From positions 1 to 42,613 of the forward strand of contig CABSKX010000015.1 in NCBI GenBank assembly GCA_902478365.1: a stretch of 42,613 nt of DNA, in the 5' to 3' direction. The DNA comes from an uncultured Collinsella sp. Its GTDB lineage: Bacteria; Actinomycetota; Coriobacteriia; Coriobacteriales; Coriobacteriaceae. A program made the translations under genes and the position numbers. Position 1 is the stretch's first letter. Every line of letters begins with the position of its first letter. The notes under the pieces were generated by a model that worked only from the letters and a program-made list of their open reading frames with translations, did no database searches and was not told where the DNA came from. This document shows positions 6,788 to 14,568 of this stretch, one piece after another.

Positions 6788-9445
6788 TTAGGCGCCGAGT
6801 GCGGTCTTAGCGGCCGCGAGGGCATCGGCGATACCGGCAGCGTTCTTGCCACCGGCCTGGGCCATGTTGGGACGGCCACCACCGCGACCGTCAACCAGGC
6901 CCGCGATCTGCTTGATAACGTTACCGGCGTGGAACCCGGCCTTCACGGCGTCATCGGAGCCGGCAGCGAGCAGGGCCGGAGTGCCCTTCTCGGTCACGCT
7001 GGCGACGACACAAGCGACAGGGCCGGCGACCTTCTGGTGCACGGTATCCCATACGTTGCGCAGGTCGGCAGCCTCAAGGCCCTGGAGCTCAGCAACGACG
7101 AGCTTGTAGCCGTCGAGCTCGACAGCACCCTCGATGGCACTGGAAATGGCGTCGGAGGAGCCACCGGTCAGAGCCTTTTTGAGCTTGTTGGACGTCTCGC
7201 GCAGCTCGGCCTGCAGGTTCTCCACGCGGGCGGGAACCTCGTCGACGCGGCACTTGAGCGCAGCGGCGGCGGCGTCAACGAGTGCCAGGCGGTCGGCCAT
7301 GTAGTCGAGGGCACCCTTAGAGGTCACGGCCTCGATACGGCGGACATTGGAGCCCGTGGAGGACTCGGAAATAATCTTGAACAGGCCGATCTCGGCGGTG
7401 TTGGCAGCGTGCGTGCCACCGCAGAGCTCGCGAGAGAACGGCTGGTCCTCGGCGCCCACGGAGACGACGCGGACGACATCGCCGTACTTCTCTCCAAACA
7501 GAGCGACAGCGCCGGCAGCCTTAGCCTCATCGATTCCCATGACACGGGTCACGACCGGCTTGGAGGCGAAGATCTGCTGGTTGACCAGGTCCTCGACAGC
7601 CTTGAGCTGCTCGGAGGAAAGGGCCTCGAAGTGCGTGAAGTCAAAGCGCAGGTGCTCGGGCGTCACCAGCGAGCCGGCCTGGGACACGTGCTCGCCCAGG
7701 ACCTGCTTAAGGGCGGCGTCGAGCAGGTGCGTGGCGGTGTGGTTGCGGCGCAGGAAGCCACGGCGGTCGGCGTCGAGCGCGGCGGTCACAGCGGCACCGA
7801 CAGTCAGCGTGCCATCGGCAACGTGCGCGACGTGGGCATACAGGCCGTTGTGGTTCTTGGTGTCGGCAACGGTCAGAACAACGCCCTCAGCGGAAAGCTT
7901 GCCGGCGTCGCCCTGCTGGCCGCCCATCTCGGCATAGAACGGGGTGCGGTCGAGCACGACCTCGACGTCCTCGCCCGCGGCTGCGGACTCGACGGACTCG
8001 CCGTTGCGCACGATGGCGAGAACCTTGGCGCCCTCGATCACATCGTTGTCATAGCCGTCGAACTCAGTCGCGGCGACCTTGTCGGAAAGCTCGACCCAAA
8101 CGTCATTGAAGCTACCCCAGGCGTCGCCCTTGGCATTGGCGCGGGCGCGGGCCTTCTGGTCCTCCATACAGGCAGTGAAGCCGTCCATATCGACGTCGTG
8201 GCCAGCGGTGCCGGCGATCTCAACGGTCAGGTCGATGGGGAAACCAAAGGTGTCGTGCAGCTTAAAGGCAACATCGCCCGGAAGCACAGCACCCTCGGCA
8301 AGCGCTGCCAGGGCCTCATCCAGGTAGACGCGGCCGTTGTCGAGCGTCGTGGAGAAGCGCTCCTCCTCGGAAGCGACGATACCCTTGACGAGCGCGACGT
8401 TCTTGAGCAGCTCAGGATAGGCCTCGCCCATCTGAGCGTTGACCTCGTCGATGAACTTGGTCAGGAAGGCGCCCTCGATGCCCAGCAGGCGACCGTGGAA
8501 CACGGCGCGGCGGAGCAGGCGACGAAGGACGTACTCGCGACCCTCGTTACCGGGCAGGATGCCGTCAGAAATCATGAAGTCGACGGCACGGGAGTGGTCG
8601 GCGATGATGCGAAGAGAACGGCTGGCGCCGGAGTAATCGTCGGCGTCATAGGTCTTGCCGCTGATCTTCTCACCGAGCTTGATGAGGTGCTGCATCAGAT
8701 CACCGTCGTAGTTAGCAGTCTTGTGCTGCATGATAGCGGCCATGCGCTCCAGGCCCATGCCCGTATCGAGGTTGCGGTGCGGCAGCTCCGGCATGGAGCC
8801 GTCCTCCTGGCGGTCGTACTGGGTAAACACGAGGTTCCAGAACTCAAGGAAGCGGTCGCAGTCGCAGCCGGGCTTGCAGTCGGGGCTGCCGCAACCGACC
8901 TCCTCGCCCATGTCAAAGTAGATCTCGGAGCACGGACCGCAGGGGCCGGTGGGGCCAGCGGCCCAGAAGTTGTCGTCCTCGCCCAGGCGGGAGATGTGGT
9001 CCTCGGCAACGCCCAGAGAACGCCACACGTCATGGGTCTCGTCGTCCTCGGTAAAGACGGTGAAGTACAGGCGGTCGAGCGGCAGCTTGAACTCCTTGGT
9101 GATGAGCTCAAAGGCCCAGGCGCAAGCCTGCTCCTTGGAGACGCCGCCAAAAGAGAAATCGCCGAGCATCTCGAAGAACGACAGGTGACGGCCGTCCTCG
9201 CCGATGCAATCGATGTCGTTGGTGCGGACACACTTCTGGCAGGAGATCGCGCCGATCTCCTTCATGGTCTTCTTGCCCTGATAGTACTCCTTAAACTGGT
9301 TCATGCCGGCGTTGGCAAGCAGCAGTGAAGGATCGTCGGGAACGAGGGACGAAGAAGGATAGAGCTTAAGACCGCGCTCCTCAAAGAAGTTGAGGAACTT
9401 GGAGCGAATCTCGGCCGTAGTCATTGACGGGTAGTCAGCACTCAT
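6788..9445 (-). CDS. alaS: Alanyl-tRNA synthetase
   Basis: Class II synthetase that charges tRNA-Ala. The 885-residue product has the standard order: aminoacylation domain beginning MTTAEIRSKFLNFFEERG (motif 2 region around GAISCQKCVRTNDI, motif 3 around GMGLERMA), a tRNA-recognition middle domain, the editing domain with HTATHLLDAAL and CGGTHAANTAEIG zinc-binding motifs, and a C-Ala domain ending in the glycine-rich GRGGGRPNMAQ segment. The open frame runs 30 codons further upstream, but ATG 9445 has GGAG before it and family-like sequence after it. A promoter candidate (TTGCAC, 16 bases, TAATAT) lies 47-74 bases upstream, right behind a terminator on the same strand. It heads the alaS-to-aroB-like transcription unit. 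Confidence 0.97.
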   Translation of the reverse strand: MSADYPSMTTAEIRSKFLNFFEERGLKLYPSSSLVPDDPSLLLANAGMNQFKEYYQGKKTMKEIGAISCQKCVRTNDIDCIGEDGRHLSFFEMLGDFSFGGVSKEQACAWAFELITKEFKLPLDRLYFTVFTEDDETHDVWRSLGVAEDHISRLGEDDNFWAAGPTGPCGPCSEIYFDMGEEVGCGSPDCKPGCDCDRFLEFWNLVFTQYDRQEDGSMPELPHRNLDTGMGLERMAAIMQHKTANYDGDLMQHLIKLGEKISGKTYDADDYSGASRSLRIIADHSRAVDFMISDGILPGNEGREYVLRRLLRRAVFHGRLLGIEGAFLTKFIDEVNAQMGEAYPELLKNVALVKGIVASEEERFSTTLDNGRVYLDEALAALAEGAVLPGDVAFKLHDTFGFPIDLTVEIAGTAGHDVDMDGFTACMEDQKARARANAKGDAWGSFNDVWVELSDKVAATEFDGYDNDVIEGAKVLAIVRNGESVESAAAGEDVEVVLDRTPFYAEMGGQQGDAGKLSAEGVVLTVADTKNHNGLYAHVAHVADGTLTVGAAVTAALDADRRGFLRRNHTATHLLDAALKQVLGEHVSQAGSLVTPEHLRFDFTHFEALSSEQLKAVEDLVNQQIFASKPVVTRVMGIDEAKAAGAVALFGEKYGDVVRVVSVGAEDQPFSRELCGGTHAANTAEIGLFKIISESSTGSNVRRIEAVTSKGALDYMADRLALVDAAAAALKCRVDEVPARVENLQAELRETSNKLKKALTGGSSDAISSAIEGAVELDGYKLVVAELQGLEAADLRNVWDTVHQKVAGPVACVVASVTEKGTPALLAAGSDDAVKAGFHAGNVIKQIAGLVDGRGGGRPNMAQAGGKNAAGIADALAAAKTALGA

Positions 9446-9491
9446 AGAGGGAATCTCCTCGGTTTCACATCGAAACAGTTCAAACGTAACG

Positions 9492-9519
9492 ATATTACCA
9501 TCCCACCGCGCAAGTGCAA
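9492..9519 (-). promoter_or_regulatory. Candidate alaS promoter
   Basis: On the minus strand: TTGCAC (-35, 9514-9519), 16-base spacer, TAATAT (-10, 9492-9497), placing the start about 40 bases before the alaS ATG. The -35 is adjacent to the U-tract of the preceding terminator. Confidence 0.5.
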
Positions 9520-9547
9520 AAAAGAGGGCCGCCAAACAGCGACCCTC
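9518..9547 (-). terminator. Rho-independent terminator on the minus strand, upstream of alaS
   Basis: GAGGGTCGC / GCGGCCCTC arms (one mismatch) with a 6-base loop, followed on the minus strand by TTTTTT. The only minus-strand gene it can serve is the permease ending at 9888, whose transcript would run antisense through the small plus-strand gene at 9642. An attenuator role for alaS is less likely, because a good promoter follows it. Confidence 0.75.
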
Positions 9548-9641
9548 CAGCGAAAGTGCATGTTATTTAGTACTAAGCAATCCTTTGAAAAAAATGGGTT
9601 TGGTAAAATGCTATATAAGAACCATCCGGAAGGAGCGATCG

Positions 9642-9881
9642 ATGAAAAGCAAACGATTTGTCCTGAATGCACTTCTGGTAGTAGTACTTTTAGCGCTCTT
9701 GGCCTTCTCCCAATGGTACGCAAACCAACCAGCATTTGGCTACGTACTGTATGCAGTGACATCCGGCGACAACGCTTATTGCCCTCTACGCGCAATTGAC
9801 ATTCTCTATTTTTATGTAGCCGGCCCCTTATCAGTCGCTTTGCTCGTGTTTCTTGTCTTTTACAACATCAAGAAACGCTAA
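9642..9881 (+). CDS. Small orphan membrane protein (79 aa), unknown function
   Basis: Not recognised. The product has two predicted membrane helices: residues about 7-22 (LNALLVVVLLALLAF) and about 52-74 (IDILYFYVAGPLSVALLVF). A loop of about 28 residues between them contains a single Cys, and a basic tail NIKKR follows. The start is supported by AAGGAG 6-7 bases before the ATG; an in-frame ATG 19 codons upstream lacks such a site. The gene is visibly more A+T-rich than its neighbours and is the only plus-strand gene in the first 22 kb. It is divergent from alaS and convergent with the permease, whose stop lies 6 bases beyond. TAAAAT (9604-9609) could be a -10. Function cannot be inferred. 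Confidence 0.7.
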   Translation: MKSKRFVLNALLVVVLLALLAFSQWYANQPAFGYVLYAVTSGDNAYCPLRAIDILYFYVAGPLSVALLVFLVFYNIKKR

Positions 9882-9887
9882 CAGGGC

Positions 9888-11300
9888 CTATTTGGAATCC
9901 GAATCGTCCATGGAACCGTCGATGCCGGTTTTGGTGTCGTCATCCGTGTTGGAATCGTCATCTTTGGCGAAGGGATTCTTGAAAAAGCCTGTCGCGTCGG
10001 GCTGAAGACCCGAAAGCTTGATCCAGGGATTATCGAGCTCAGGCTTGGGCATAGCCTGGGCCTCGGGCGCGGTCTCGTTGCCGATGAGCTCTGACTCATA
10101 GATGAACGTATCGTCTCCAAGCGCGTCATAGGCGGCGACAGGATTGCCCTCGGCATCGCGATACGGCGTGCCCTTAAACACGGCGCCATCATATGCCACG
10201 AGCTGGCGACCGGTCTCGTTCTCGAAGTAATACACGAAGATGCCCTTCAGAGCCGCGCACAGCGGAATGGCGATGACCATGCCGATGGGACCCATGAGTG
10301 CCGAACCAATAACGAGGCCCGTCAGGCTCATGATAGGATGCACCTGTACCGAGCTCTGCATGACCTTAGGAGAAATGACGTTGTCGGTGACATTTTGTGC
10401 CACCATAGTCACGATCAAGGTCCACAACGCCAGCATGGGGCTGAACATAAAGCCGAGCACCGTGGCAATCGCAGCGCTCACCCAGGGTCCGACAACCGGA
10501 ACCAAGTGCATGATGCCGGTAAAGATAGCCATGAGTGCTGCGTATGGATGGCCAATGAGCGTAAAGCCGATAAAGGCGAGGATGCCACCGCAGATCGACG
10601 TTACGACCATGCCACGCATGTAGCCGCCGACCGAGCGCGAAAGAATCGCGACCATAAAACGGTACGAGGTCTCCTTTTCCTGACCAATGATGGTGCAGAC
10701 CTCGTGGTGCATGCGGGGATAGTCGCAGGCGAGCCAGTAGGCAAGCACCAGGCCCAGGAAAATGACGAACAACTGAGAGGCCGTGTTGGTAATGAGTGGG
10801 AATACACCGCGGCCAAGCTCGGCGGCAATCTGTGAGACATACTTCGATGCCACCGTGACGAGCGAAGAAAGGTTATCGTCCAGATACTCCTTAAGCGGCG
10901 TGTTGTTGAGCGTCTTGGCATGCGAGATCATCTCATTGAGGTCGCCACCCGCAACTCGAAGCTGCTCGGGCAGGCGGCTCAGGACTTCCATGATCTGACC
11001 AAAGAGAATCGGCGACAAGATGCAAACGACGCCGACGAGCACGGCAACGACCACAATAAGCGCGACAAGCGAACCGATGCCGCGATTCACACCATGGTGC
11101 TCGAGCCAGTTGGTGATCGGCGACATCACAAAGGCGATGATGGAGCCGACTGCCAAAAACTCGATAACCGGCGCCAGGATGCCCATAAGGTTAAAGATGA
11201 CGGCAGCGATGACAATGCAGCCGACGACGCCCCAAATGCGCAGCGTCAGAATACGGGTATCGCGAAGCGTGCGGTCGGTTTGTTGGGGGTGCTCACTCAT
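9888..11300 (-). CDS. AI-2E family transporter (UPF0118 permease)
   Basis: A 470-residue integral membrane protein of the AI-2E transporter family; members export small molecules or act as Na+/H+ antiporters, and the family name does not prove autoinducer transport. About eight hydrophobic segments are seen, beginning IWGVVGCIVIAAVIFNLMG, with a soluble loop around 105-165 and the conserved C-terminal core HLVPVVGPWVSA ... DNVISPKVM ... HPIMSLTGLVIG. The last 100 or so residues are hydrophilic and end in an Asp/Ser-rich tail. Its ATG overlaps the sigma factor stop as ATGA, so it belongs to the sigma operon and may be part of that stress regulon. A terminator lies 340 bases downstream. Confidence 0.88.
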   Translation of the reverse strand: MSEHPQQTDRTLRDTRILTLRIWGVVGCIVIAAVIFNLMGILAPVIEFLAVGSIIAFVMSPITNWLEHHGVNRGIGSLVALIVVVAVLVGVVCILSPILFGQIMEVLSRLPEQLRVAGGDLNEMISHAKTLNNTPLKEYLDDNLSSLVTVASKYVSQIAAELGRGVFPLITNTASQLFVIFLGLVLAYWLACDYPRMHHEVCTIIGQEKETSYRFMVAILSRSVGGYMRGMVVTSICGGILAFIGFTLIGHPYAALMAIFTGIMHLVPVVGPWVSAAIATVLGFMFSPMLALWTLIVTMVAQNVTDNVISPKVMQSSVQVHPIMSLTGLVIGSALMGPIGMVIAIPLCAALKGIFVYYFENETGRQLVAYDGAVFKGTPYRDAEGNPVAAYDALGDDTFIYESELIGNETAPEAQAMPKPELDNPWIKLSGLQPDATGFFKNPFAKDDDSNTDDDTKTGIDGSMDDSDSK

Positions 11301-12088
11301 GAACGAACCATCACTCCGTCGGGGTCGATCTTGTCCTGAATCTTCTTAAGGGTACGGCGCAGCAGGCGCGAGACCTGTACCTGCGAGATGCCCAACTTCT
11401 TGGCGATCTCGATCTGGGTCATGCCCTTCACAAAGCGTAGCTCGATAACCTCGCGCTCGCGCGGCGAGAAATCGCGGATGGCCTCCTCAATCACCAGGCG
11501 GTCATCGGTAAAGTCGAGTTCATTGTCATCATCGGCATAGCGGTCGAGAATCGAAGGTGCATCGTCGGAATCGGACGCACCGGGAGCCTCGATGGGCACC
11601 GAGGTGTAAGCCGAGGACGATTCCATGGCTTCGAGCACCTCGTCGACGGTCACGCCCAGGTAATCGGCGATTTCCTCAACCTTGGGCGAACGCTGAAGCT
11701 CGTTGGTGAGCTTGTCGGTAGCCTGGTTGACCTTGGCAGAGAGCTCCTGCAGACGACGCGGCACGCGCACGCTCCAGCCCTTGTCGCGGAAATGACGCTT
11801 AATCTCACCCAGAATGGTAGGTGTGGCAAACGTGGTGAACTCGAGCCCGCGCTCGGGGTCAAAGCGGTCGATAGCCTTGAGCAAGCCCAGATAGCCGACC
11901 TGCAAAAGGTCATCGAGCGGCTCGCCGCGGTTCTTAAATTTGTTGGCAAGAAACCTTACCAGGTTCATATGGGACATGACGAGCTGCTCGCGGGCATCCG
12001 GATCACCGGTCTCCTTATAACGACGAAACAGCTCGCGGGTTTTCTCCTTGTCCCAAGCGGTCTTGCCGCTCCGGGAACGTTCGGTCAT
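11297..12088 (-). CDS. SigB/SigF/SigG-type RNA polymerase sigma factor
   Basis: A 263-residue group 3 sigma factor. Region 2 is seen in HMNLVRFLANKFKNRG ... LLQVGYLGLLKAIDRFDPERG and FTTFATPTILGEIKRHFRD. Region 3 follows from SVRVPRRLQELS. An acidic insert (PIEAPGASDSDDAP ... ADDDNELDF) sits before region 4, EEAIRDFSPREREVIELRF with the helix-turn-helix MTQIEIAKKLGISQVQVSRLLRR. This fits the general-stress/sporulation type. Its ATG follows the stop of the RsbW-like gene by one base, and its own stop overlaps the permease start. Regulation by the RsbW-like partner is inferred from position. No RsbV-like antagonist is in the window. Confidence 0.92.
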   Translation of the reverse strand: MTERSRSGKTAWDKEKTRELFRRYKETGDPDAREQLVMSHMNLVRFLANKFKNRGEPLDDLLQVGYLGLLKAIDRFDPERGLEFTTFATPTILGEIKRHFRDKGWSVRVPRRLQELSAKVNQATDKLTNELQRSPKVEEIADYLGVTVDEVLEAMESSSAYTSVPIEAPGASDSDDAPSILDRYADDDNELDFTDDRLVIEEAIRDFSPREREVIELRFVKGMTQIEIAKKLGISQVQVSRLLRRTLKKIQDKIDPDGVMVRS

Positions 12089-12089
12089 A

Positions 12090-12467
12090 TTAGATATCCG
12101 CCTTGAGGTCGAGGGAAAGCGTTAGGGGCGCCGTAGTCTTTTCGTAGGAATCGCACACGCTCGCCAAAATGAGCTCGGCATATACGGCAGCCTGGTCATC
12201 CTCATCGACAGTCGCCTGATCGCCAAAGGTAAAGGTCATGCCCACATGAGATTCGTCGACATCGAATTTAATCGAGATATCGTCGGAATCAACAGCCGTG
12301 CAGCCAAAGATAAAGGCCTCCTCGGCAGCCATGCGGATATCCTCGATGCGATCGACGGACATAGAGCACAGGGCGCCGACGTTGGCGGCCGTCATGCGCA
12401 CCAAGCGCGCGAGACGCGGATCACCGGCAACGCTCAGCGTAATGGGGCAGGTTGCTTCGCTACTCAT
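12090..12467 (-). CDS. RsbW-like anti-sigma factor (GHKL fold) with degenerate ATP site
   Basis: A 125-residue protein placed directly before the sigma factor, with the length and layout of RsbW/SpoIIAB-type anti-sigma factors. The stretch RIEDIRMAAEEAFIFGCTAV aligns with the helix carrying the N-box (usual form E-A-x-x-N-A-x-x-H). The glutamates and alanine remain, but the Asn and His positions read Phe and other residues, and no G-rich ATP-lid motif follows. It may bind the sigma factor without kinase activity. The start at 12467 lies inside the end of the DUF948 gene (8-base overlap); a frame 29 codons longer translates into Pro/Arg-rich shadow sequence. Assignment rests on context plus partial motif match. 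Confidence 0.65.
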   Translation of the reverse strand: MSSEATCPITLSVAGDPRLARLVRMTAANVGALCSMSVDRIEDIRMAAEEAFIFGCTAVDSDDISIKFDVDESHVGMTFTFGDQATVDEDDQAAVYAELILASVCDSYEKTTAPLTLSLDLKADI

Positions 12468-13053
12468 CGCAGGACTCCTCGGAGGTCTCGGCGGACGTAT
12501 AGGTGTAATACTGAGCAGGCTTGGCAGCGGGCTTCTGGGCCGCATCCGCACCATCGGCGGCCTCGTCCTCAGCCTCGCCGATCAGAACGCGCTCGGTAGG
12601 CTGCTCGGCCTCGGCGGCGGCAGCGGCGAGCTTGCGCTCGGCGTCGGCTGCAGGAGCCTTCACCTTATTGAAGAGCTTCTGCACGGCGCCAGCCGCAGAG
12701 TCGGTCACGCTCGACACGGCGTTGCTTGCCTCGGCCACGCTACCCGTGACCTCGGAAATGTCGCGAACCACGGCTTCGACCTCAACGAGGTTGGACGTCA
12801 GGGCGTCAACGGCAGTCTTGCTCGACTTGAGCAGCGGCTCCACCTGGGCAAGTGCCGGCGTAAGCTCGTCTACGGCGCCATCGAGCTTTGCCACCACGGG
12901 CTGTGCCTCGGCGAGTGTGTTATTGAGGTCGCTCACCGTCTTGTCGAGCGAGTCGACGACGGTACGGGTCTTGCGCAGCGTGAGCGCGAGCTCGATAACA
13001 GCCCACACGCCGGCAACGGCAAGTAGCAGCAGGGCGATTTGAATGGGACTCAT
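12460..13053 (-). CDS. DUF948-type membrane-anchored coiled-coil protein
   Basis: A 197-residue protein with one N-terminal membrane helix (IQIALLLLAVAGVWAVIELAL, about 4-24). A long helical region follows (about 28-120), with repeats of DSL/DKTV/DLNNTL/VDELTP typical of the DUF948 (YtxG/YoxC-like) stress proteins, and then an Ala/Glu-rich tail. In Firmicutes such proteins belong to general-stress operons, which fits its place before the RsbW-like and sigma genes. GGGAGG precedes the ATG. The 95 bases between it and rarA must hold the operon promoter if it has its own; no clear one was found. Confidence 0.75.
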   Translation of the reverse strand: MSPIQIALLLLAVAGVWAVIELALTLRKTRTVVDSLDKTVSDLNNTLAEAQPVVAKLDGAVDELTPALAQVEPLLKSSKTAVDALTSNLVEVEAVVRDISEVTGSVAEASNAVSSVTDSAAGAVQKLFNKVKAPAADAERKLAAAAAEAEQPTERVLIGEAEDEAADGADAAQKPAAKPAQYYTYTSAETSEESCDE

Positions 13054-13148
13054 ACAAGCCTCCCAAAGGAATCGAAATACAGACGCTGTTCATGGTACCC
13101 CAAAGAAGGGGAAAGATACCCAAAGGGAATGCGCGAGGCGCCAATGAC

Positions 13149-14498
13149 CTACTTGGGAGCGTTGCCGCTACGGTCGCGCTCGCTTTGCTCCACACGCCAC
13201 TCTTCCCAACCGCGGCCGGCAGGCTGCCAGAACGCGCCGCGCTCCAGGCCCTCGGGCAAATAGCGCTGGTCGACCCAGCCTTCGGGATAATCATGCGGAT
13301 ACTTATACACACCATATTCGTCGCTGCCCGGGCGATGACGGTCGCGCAGATAACTCGGCACCTCGCGCAAGCCGCTGCTATGAATATCGGCCAGCGCGGC
13401 ATCGATCGAAGCCTCACACGCATTGGATTTAGGCGCCAAGCACACATAGAGCGCGGCCTGAGCCAAGTTTATGCGGCATTCGGGATAGCCAATGACCTCG
13501 GCTGATTTAAACGCGGCATGTGCCACCAAAAGCGCCTGCGGATCGGCGTTACCGACGTCCTCCGAAGCATGAATCATAATACGGCGCGCAATTAACTTGG
13601 GATCCTCCCCTGCGTCAATCATGCGCGCGAGCCAATAGATCGTGGCATCGGGGTCGCTGCCGCGCATAGACTTAATAAACGCACTGATAATGTCGTAGTG
13701 CATGTCGCCGTTTTTGTCATACGAAAAGCCACGACGTGGGTTGGCAATCTTAACGTCATCCACGGTGATGGGATAGCGCTCCCCCGCCGCCGGCGCTGGC
13801 GTTCCCTCGGTATCGGGACGCGTGACGGCAATCTCGCTTGCAAGCTCGAGCGTCGTGAGCGCCGAGCGAGCATCACCCGCGGCCAGCGTGCAGATGGTCT
13901 TAACCGTATCCTCATCGGCCGAGAACTTGCCGTTCAGACCCTGCGGTGCCTCGAGCGCACGCTCGATGAGCGTCGCGATATCCTCGTCCTTTAAGTGCTC
14001 AAGCTCCACCACGCGACCACGCGAGAGCAACGCCGAGTTGACCTCGAAGTACGGGTTCTCCGTCGTGGCGCCAATCATAATGACGGTGCGGTTCTCAACC
14101 GCATGCAGCAGGGCATCCTGCTGCGACTTAGAGAAGCGGTGAATCTCGTCGATGAACAAGATGGTGCGGCGGTCGTACGTATTCAGGCGCGTCTTGGCCT
14201 CGTCAATCACGCGACGCAGATCCTTCACGGTACCCGTCACGGCGCTGACCTCGACAAACTCGCTCTTGGTATGGTTAGCGATAATGTGGGCCAGCGTCGT
14301 CTTGCCCGTACCGGCCGGCCCGTACAGAATCACACTCGACAGAACGTCATGCTCAATCGCGGCACGTAGCCACGAGCCCTTACCGACGGCCTTTTGCTGA
14401 CCAACGTACTCGTCGAGCGAATTGGGGCGCATGCGCACCGCAAGCGGAGCATTTTTAAAGGAACGCTCGCGCGTCGAGGCAGAAAAAAGGTCGTCCAT
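13149..14498 (-). CDS. rarA: Replication-associated recombination protein A (RarA/MgsA), AAA+ ATPase
   Basis: RarA is a clamp-loader-like AAA+ ATPase acting at stalled replication forks. The 449-residue protein shows Walker A GPAGTGKTTLA, Walker B ILFIDEIHRF, sensor 1 GATTENPYFEVN, the arginine-finger region ALLSRGRVVEL, and the C-terminal tetramerisation part with DMHYDIISAFIKSMRGSDPDA and ASEDVGNADPQAL. The end, EYGVYKYPHDYPEGWVDQ, is also family-typical. The start is set at the ATG of MDDLFSAS; three other in-frame ATGs lie up to 6 codons upstream. A CGAAC-N4-GTTCG palindrome 57 bases upstream suggests SOS control. Confidence 0.95.
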   Translation of the reverse strand: MDDLFSASTRERSFKNAPLAVRMRPNSLDEYVGQQKAVGKGSWLRAAIEHDVLSSVILYGPAGTGKTTLAHIIANHTKSEFVEVSAVTGTVKDLRRVIDEAKTRLNTYDRRTILFIDEIHRFSKSQQDALLHAVENRTVIMIGATTENPYFEVNSALLSRGRVVELEHLKDEDIATLIERALEAPQGLNGKFSADEDTVKTICTLAAGDARSALTTLELASEIAVTRPDTEGTPAPAAGERYPITVDDVKIANPRRGFSYDKNGDMHYDIISAFIKSMRGSDPDATIYWLARMIDAGEDPKLIARRIMIHASEDVGNADPQALLVAHAAFKSAEVIGYPECRINLAQAALYVCLAPKSNACEASIDAALADIHSSGLREVPSYLRDRHRPGSDEYGVYKYPHDYPEGWVDQRYLPEGLERGAFWQPAGRGWEEWRVEQSERDRSGNAPK

Positions 14499-14537
14499 AG
14501 CCATCCCGTGCATCAATCAAAAACGTTTTCCACTAAC

Positions 14538-14543
14538 AGTATA
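14538..14543 (-). promoter_or_regulatory. Candidate -10 box of a rarA promoter
   Basis: Reads TATACT on the minus strand, 40 bases before the rarA ATG. At 17-18 base spacing the -35 position falls inside the SOS-box-like palindrome; the hexamer there (AACGGT or GAACGG) is weak. Confidence 0.4.
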
Positions 14544-14554
14544 CCGAATATATA

Positions 14555-14568
14555 CGAACTACCGTTCG
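14555..14568. promoter_or_regulatory. SOS-box-like palindrome (candidate LexA site) upstream of rarA
   Basis: CGAACTACCGTTCG matches the Gram-positive LexA consensus form CGAAC-N4-GTTCG exactly in both arms, extended by one more A/T pair on each side. It overlaps the stop codon and last codons of the dGTPase-like gene and sits where a rarA -35 would be. The LexA consensus is known from Bacillus and mycobacteria; binding here is inferred. Confidence 0.6.

Noticed and set aside
9518..9547. Terminator before alaS as part of a T-box or attenuator for alaS
   Set aside because: No specifier loop or TGGN element is visible upstream, and a good promoter lies between this hairpin and alaS.
13054..13148. 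GGGTAT and GGGTAC words before the DUF948-RsbW-like-sigma operon, resembling a SigB -10
   Set aside because: No GTTTAA-like -35 at 12-14 bases upstream of either, so an autoregulatory sigma promoter is not supported.
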